A stretch of 18,500 nt of DNA. Source: CAUZSN01 sp963582345. GTDB taxonomy: Bacteria > Planctomycetota > Planctomycetia > Planctomycetales > Planctomycetaceae. How positions within the stretch are numbered: the stretch's first letter is position 1; every line of letters begins with the position of its first letter. A model generated the notes under the pieces. The model was not told where the DNA came from. It saw only the letters and a program-made list of their open reading frames with translations, and ran no database searches. Shown here one piece after another: positions 16,187 through 18,500 of this stretch. The stretch spans positions 1 through 18,500 of the forward strand of contig CAUZSN010000051.1 in NCBI GenBank assembly GCA_963582345.1, in the 5' to 3' direction. Position numbers and translations under genes: made by a program.

Positions 16187-16225
16187 CTAAAATGGGAATG
16201 CGGTGTAGTTTGCGGCCGGATTCCC
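16187..16225 (-). terminator. probable intrinsic terminator of ddl
   Basis: On the - strand GGGAAT-C-CGG (from 16225) pairs with CCG-C-ATTCCC (ending 16194): six pairs, one mismatch, three pairs. The T-containing tail ATTTTAG follows at once. It starts five bases after the ddl stop. The T run is short, so termination may be partial. Confidence 0.45.
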
Positions 16226-16230
16226 GTGTT

Positions 16231-17196
16231 TTACGAGCTGTGCGGGTTGGCTGGCGAGTGAATGAAACAGTTTTCGATGACTCGTTCGCAGAAATCGGCA
16301 AAGTCCATGCCCAAGTGCATGGCTGCCTTTGGGATTAAGCTATGGTTAGTCAGCCCCGGGATAGTGTTGACTTCCAGCACCCAGGGTTGATGGTATTGGT
16401 CCAATCGGATATCAACTCGCGGGAAGCCTTGGGTGCCTAAAGCGTCGCACGCATTGCGGCCGGCAGATTCGACAGCTTGGATGATATGCGGTGGCAGGTC
16501 GAATTCAAACTTGTACTGTGTCGTGTTGTCTACGTACTTCGCCGTATAGTCGAAGAAGCCACGATCGGTTTTAATTTGAATCAGGGGCAAAACGATGTCG
16601 TCAAGCATCCCTAGCGTCCATTCGGTCCCGACGATGGCTGTTTCGAGAACTCCGAATGTATCGTAGCGAAAGCAGCGACTCACTGCCTGCCGCAACTGGC
16701 TGTGTGACCAGACAATGCTGACTCCCAAACTGGATCCTTGACCGTCCGGTTTGACGACTAGTGGGAATCCCAGAGAGGCCGCGTGTTGTTGTACGCGGGC
16801 GACACTATCTGTTTCGTGAATCAGCACGTACGGCGGTGTGGGTACGCTGTTTTGCAGGAATCGTTCCTTCGATGCCGACTTGCTGAATGCCAGATGCGAT
16901 ACGGTTGAGTCGCTGCCTGTGAATGGAATGCCGATCTCTTCCAGGATCCGTTGGATCTGACCGTCCTCGCCGAACGGACCGTGCAGTGCCAAAAATGCGA
17001 TGTCGTAGTCGTTCCACGAGCAATCAGCCAGTTTACAGTCAGCCGGGTCGATCTGAGTTGCGTGATGGCCGCGGTCCTGCAAAGCTCGCAGGACGGCAGC
17101 ACCACTGCACAGGCTGATATCTCGTTCCGGGGACTCACCGCCGGCTAAAACGGCGATCCGCAGCGGCGCGTGTCGCCGTGAACTGCAAGTCGCCAA
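16231..17196 (-). CDS. ddl: D-alanine--D-alanine ligase
   Basis: ATP-grasp enzyme that makes D-Ala-D-Ala for the peptidoglycan stem peptide. The 321-residue protein has 'GGESPERDISLCSG' (19-32), 'LHGPFGEDG' (71-79), the ATP lysine in 'VVKPDGQGSSLGV' (147-159), 'TEWTLGML' (191-198), 'FDYTAKY' (215-221), and the metal-binding 'VDIRLD' (261-266) and 'LEVNTIPGLTNHSLIPKA' (274-291). All expected motifs are present and length is normal. The start is a TTG at 17196, strongly supported by a perfect AAGGAGG at 17203-17209 with six-base spacing. It lies 209 bases after murB on the same strand and is followed by a probable terminator. Confidence 0.96.
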   Translation of the reverse strand: MATCSSRRHAPLRIAVLAGGESPERDISLCSGAAVLRALQDRGHHATQIDPADCKLADCSWNDYDIAFLALHGPFGEDGQIQRILEEIGIPFTGSDSTVSHLAFSKSASKERFLQNSVPTPPYVLIHETDSVARVQQHAASLGFPLVVKPDGQGSSLGVSIVWSHSQLRQAVSRCFRYDTFGVLETAIVGTEWTLGMLDDIVLPLIQIKTDRGFFDYTAKYVDNTTQYKFEFDLPPHIIQAVESAGRNACDALGTQGFPRVDIRLDQYHQPWVLEVNTIPGLTNHSLIPKAAMHLGMDFADFCERVIENCFIHSPANPHSS

Positions 17197-17405
17197 TGCA
17201 CGCCTCCTTGCTGCCAGGCGAGTGGGTTGGGGTTTCTTGGTCTGTGGTTGTGAGTTAGAGGCTGACGAATATGGTTTGGATCAGAACCAGGCAGATGCGA
17301 GTGGTAACACAATCCTAGGTTCGACGCCAGAGAAAACAACAACATAACGATGGACAATAACCGTTGTCATCTTGTTGGCAGCACTTCGAATCCTAGACCG
17401 CCGAC
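17197..17405. other. murB-ddl intergenic region
   Basis: These 209 bases contain a GACAA/TTGTC hairpin near 17353 and a perfect Shine-Dalgarno for ddl at its end. A short - strand frame from 17357 with a hydrophobic start runs out of frame into ddl and is probably not a gene. Confidence 0.3.
17203..17209 (-). promoter_or_regulatory. perfect Shine-Dalgarno fixing the TTG start of ddl
   Basis: AAGGAGG on the - strand, six bases before the TTG at 17196. It is the strongest ribosome-binding site in the window and decides this non-ATG start. Confidence 0.7.
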
Positions 17406-18284
17406 TTACCAGATTTCAATTTCCAATTTCAAGTCGACTCCGAATTGTTCGGCGACTTTCGCGCGAGTCCGATCGATGAGTCGCAGGACGTCATCCGATT
17501 TGGCACCTTCGGTCGTCACTACGAAGTTAGCATGGCGGTCGCTGATTTCGGCTTCGCCGATGCGAGTTCCCTTTAGACCTACCTGATCGATCAATGTCCC
17601 AGCACTCATGCCTCGTGGATTTTTGAACATGCAGCCGGCCGACTGGAAAGTCAAAGGTTGTGTGGCCTTCTTCATGATCCATAATTTGCGCATGCGGCGA
17701 GTGATTTCGTCTGGATCATCTGGTTGCAGTTCAAAGGTGGCTTCCAAAATAGCTAGTTCGTTGATGCTGCTGAATCGGTAGGCGAATGCAAGTTCGTCTT
17801 CTGAGCGAGTGAACTGTTCGCCCTTGGCCGTCAGCACAGTGACGCTTTTCACAAACTGGCCGATGTCGCCACTTCGTCCGCCCGCGTTGCCGCGTAATGC
17901 TCCGCCGACAGTACCCGGAATCCCAGCCAAGGATTCTAACCCCGCCAGTCCTTCACTGACGCTTTGAGAAATGAGATTCGACAGGAGCGCGCCGGCTCCC
18001 GATCGGACAGTGGTTTCATCGACTGCAATTTTCGAGAACTCTTCGCCAGCCATCCGCAACACAACCCCGCTGACACCGTCATCACGGACTAGTACGTTCG
18101 ATCCGCCGCCGAGAACTCGCATAGGAATCTGGTTCTCGTGGCAGCAGCGAATGACGTGTGCCAATTCGTCGGGATGCCGCGGCTCGATGAAATATTCCGC
18201 AGCCCCTCCGACTTTCAGCCAGGTATACGGCGCAAGAGGCTTATCTCGCTGAGTGATTTCTCTGAAGTCGTCGAGTGAACTCAT
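17406..18284 (-). CDS. murB: UDP-N-acetylmuramate dehydrogenase
   Basis: FAD- and NADPH-dependent reductase that turns UDP-GlcNAc-enolpyruvate into UDP-MurNAc in the cytoplasm. In the 292-residue form, the FAD-binding part has 'TWLKVGGAAEYF' (21-32), 'LGGGSNVLVRDDGVSGVVLR' (58-77) and 'LAGIPGTVGGALRGNAG' (119-135). The substrate part has 'AYRFS' (168-172), 'SAGCMFKNP' (215-223, Cys rather than Ser as the likely proton donor, as in type II MurB) and the C-terminal acidic 'LEIEIW'. The short length also fits type II. The ATG at 18284 is chosen because it fits the family N-terminus; a GTG at 18311 is possible. Either way the gene overlaps the end of murC (44 bases with this start), pointing to translational coupling. 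Confidence 0.95.
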   Translation of the reverse strand: MSSLDDFREITQRDKPLAPYTWLKVGGAAEYFIEPRHPDELAHVIRCCHENQIPMRVLGGGSNVLVRDDGVSGVVLRMAGEEFSKIAVDETTVRSGAGALLSNLISQSVSEGLAGLESLAGIPGTVGGALRGNAGGRSGDIGQFVKSVTVLTAKGEQFTRSEDELAFAYRFSSINELAILEATFELQPDDPDEITRRMRKLWIMKKATQPLTFQSAGCMFKNPRGMSAGTLIDQVGLKGTRIGEAEISDRHANFVVTTEGAKSDDVLRLIDRTRAKVAEQFGVDLKLEIEIW

Positions 18285-18500
18285 GCTGAACCCGGTCGAT
18301 ATCTCCGGCACCCATCGTGATCAATACGTCGCCCGGAAGTGTCTCATCCTCTAAAGTTCGAATCAACTGGTCAAGCGAAGGTAGAAACCGAATTTTTTGG
18401 CCTTGTTCCGACATTCGCGCAACCAATTCGCAAACGGTCGTCTTGGCCAAGTCGGTATTATCTTCGCGGGCCGTATAGATTGGGACAAAAAGCACCTCGT
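18241..18500 (-). CDS. murC: UDP-N-acetylmuramate--L-alanine ligase, C-terminal part
   Basis: Mur ligase that adds L-Ala to UDP-MurNAc. Only the last 86 or so residues lie in the window; the frame is open to the right edge, so the gene is cut by the window, not truncated in the genome. The visible part matches the C-terminal domain: 'EVLFVPIYTARED' (family 'v.pIY.ARE'), a Leu-rich helix with 'LPSLDQLIRTL', and the signature end 'PGDVLITMGAGDI'. It overlaps the start of murB, the usual murC-murB order. Confidence 0.93.
   Translation of the reverse strand, partial: EVLFVPIYTAREDNTDLAKTTVCELVARMSEQGQKIRFLPSLDQLIRTLEDETLPGDVLITMGAGDIDRVQHEFTRRLQRNHSAR

Noticed and set aside
17145..17357. - strand 70-codon frame with a hydrophobic, signal-like start
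   Set aside because: It starts with TTG, runs out of frame through the ddl ribosome site and the ddl N-terminus, and the rest is low-quality Pro/Asn/His-rich sequence.

Overview
The window looks like chromosomal core sequence from a planctomycete, most likely of the Pirellulales or a close relative. The reasons are inferential. Base composition is moderate (a little over 50% GC by eye). There is a receptor-type protein kinase with the planctomycete-style N-terminal segment ending in 'LTSFQAKIL'. Many starts are weak or non-ATG. A murC-murB-ddl-ftsQ cell-wall/division cluster is not followed by ftsA or ftsZ. No tRNA, rRNA, CRISPR array, insertion sequence or phage gene was recognised.

Layout. 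On the + strand at the left are rpsA (ribosomal protein S1, six S1 domains plus a long acidic tail) and a short primary-type sigma-70 factor. Next is about 1.15 kb with no intact gene. Its middle (3545-4150, - strand) is the wreck of a multi-spanning membrane protein, readable only by switching frame several times. A small DinB-like DUF1569 protein (+) follows. Then comes a - strand group: a lysine-rich one-helix membrane protein, a YkgJ-type cysteine-cluster protein, hisS, and a beta-ketoacyl-ACP synthase II-like enzyme. The last three are close enough to be one operon.

From 9582 the + strand carries a membrane-bound atypical Ser/Thr kinase with a large, probably beta-helical, external domain. 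It is followed by pyrB and pyrC, which are tightly coupled. The pyrC product has lost several of the usual dihydroorotase metal ligands (HxH is now HxS, the DDG-type Asp is replaced, and a His is now Thr). It is therefore better read as a non-catalytic PyrC' partner for PyrB than as the working dihydroorotase.

The right end (- strand) is the peptidoglycan/division cluster: murC (cut by the window edge), murB, ddl and ftsQ, then a small unknown protein where ftsA would often sit. MurC, MurB and Ddl act in sequence in cytoplasmic peptidoglycan precursor synthesis, and FtsQ links wall synthesis to division. A probable terminator after ddl and a folded segment before ftsQ suggest ftsQ is expressed separately.

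The observations most worth following are the degenerate PyrC, the kinase with DAG in place of DFG and a beta-helix ectodomain, the membrane-protein pseudogene, and the FtsZ-less division cluster with its small unknown gene. I saw no clear new defence or mobile system.
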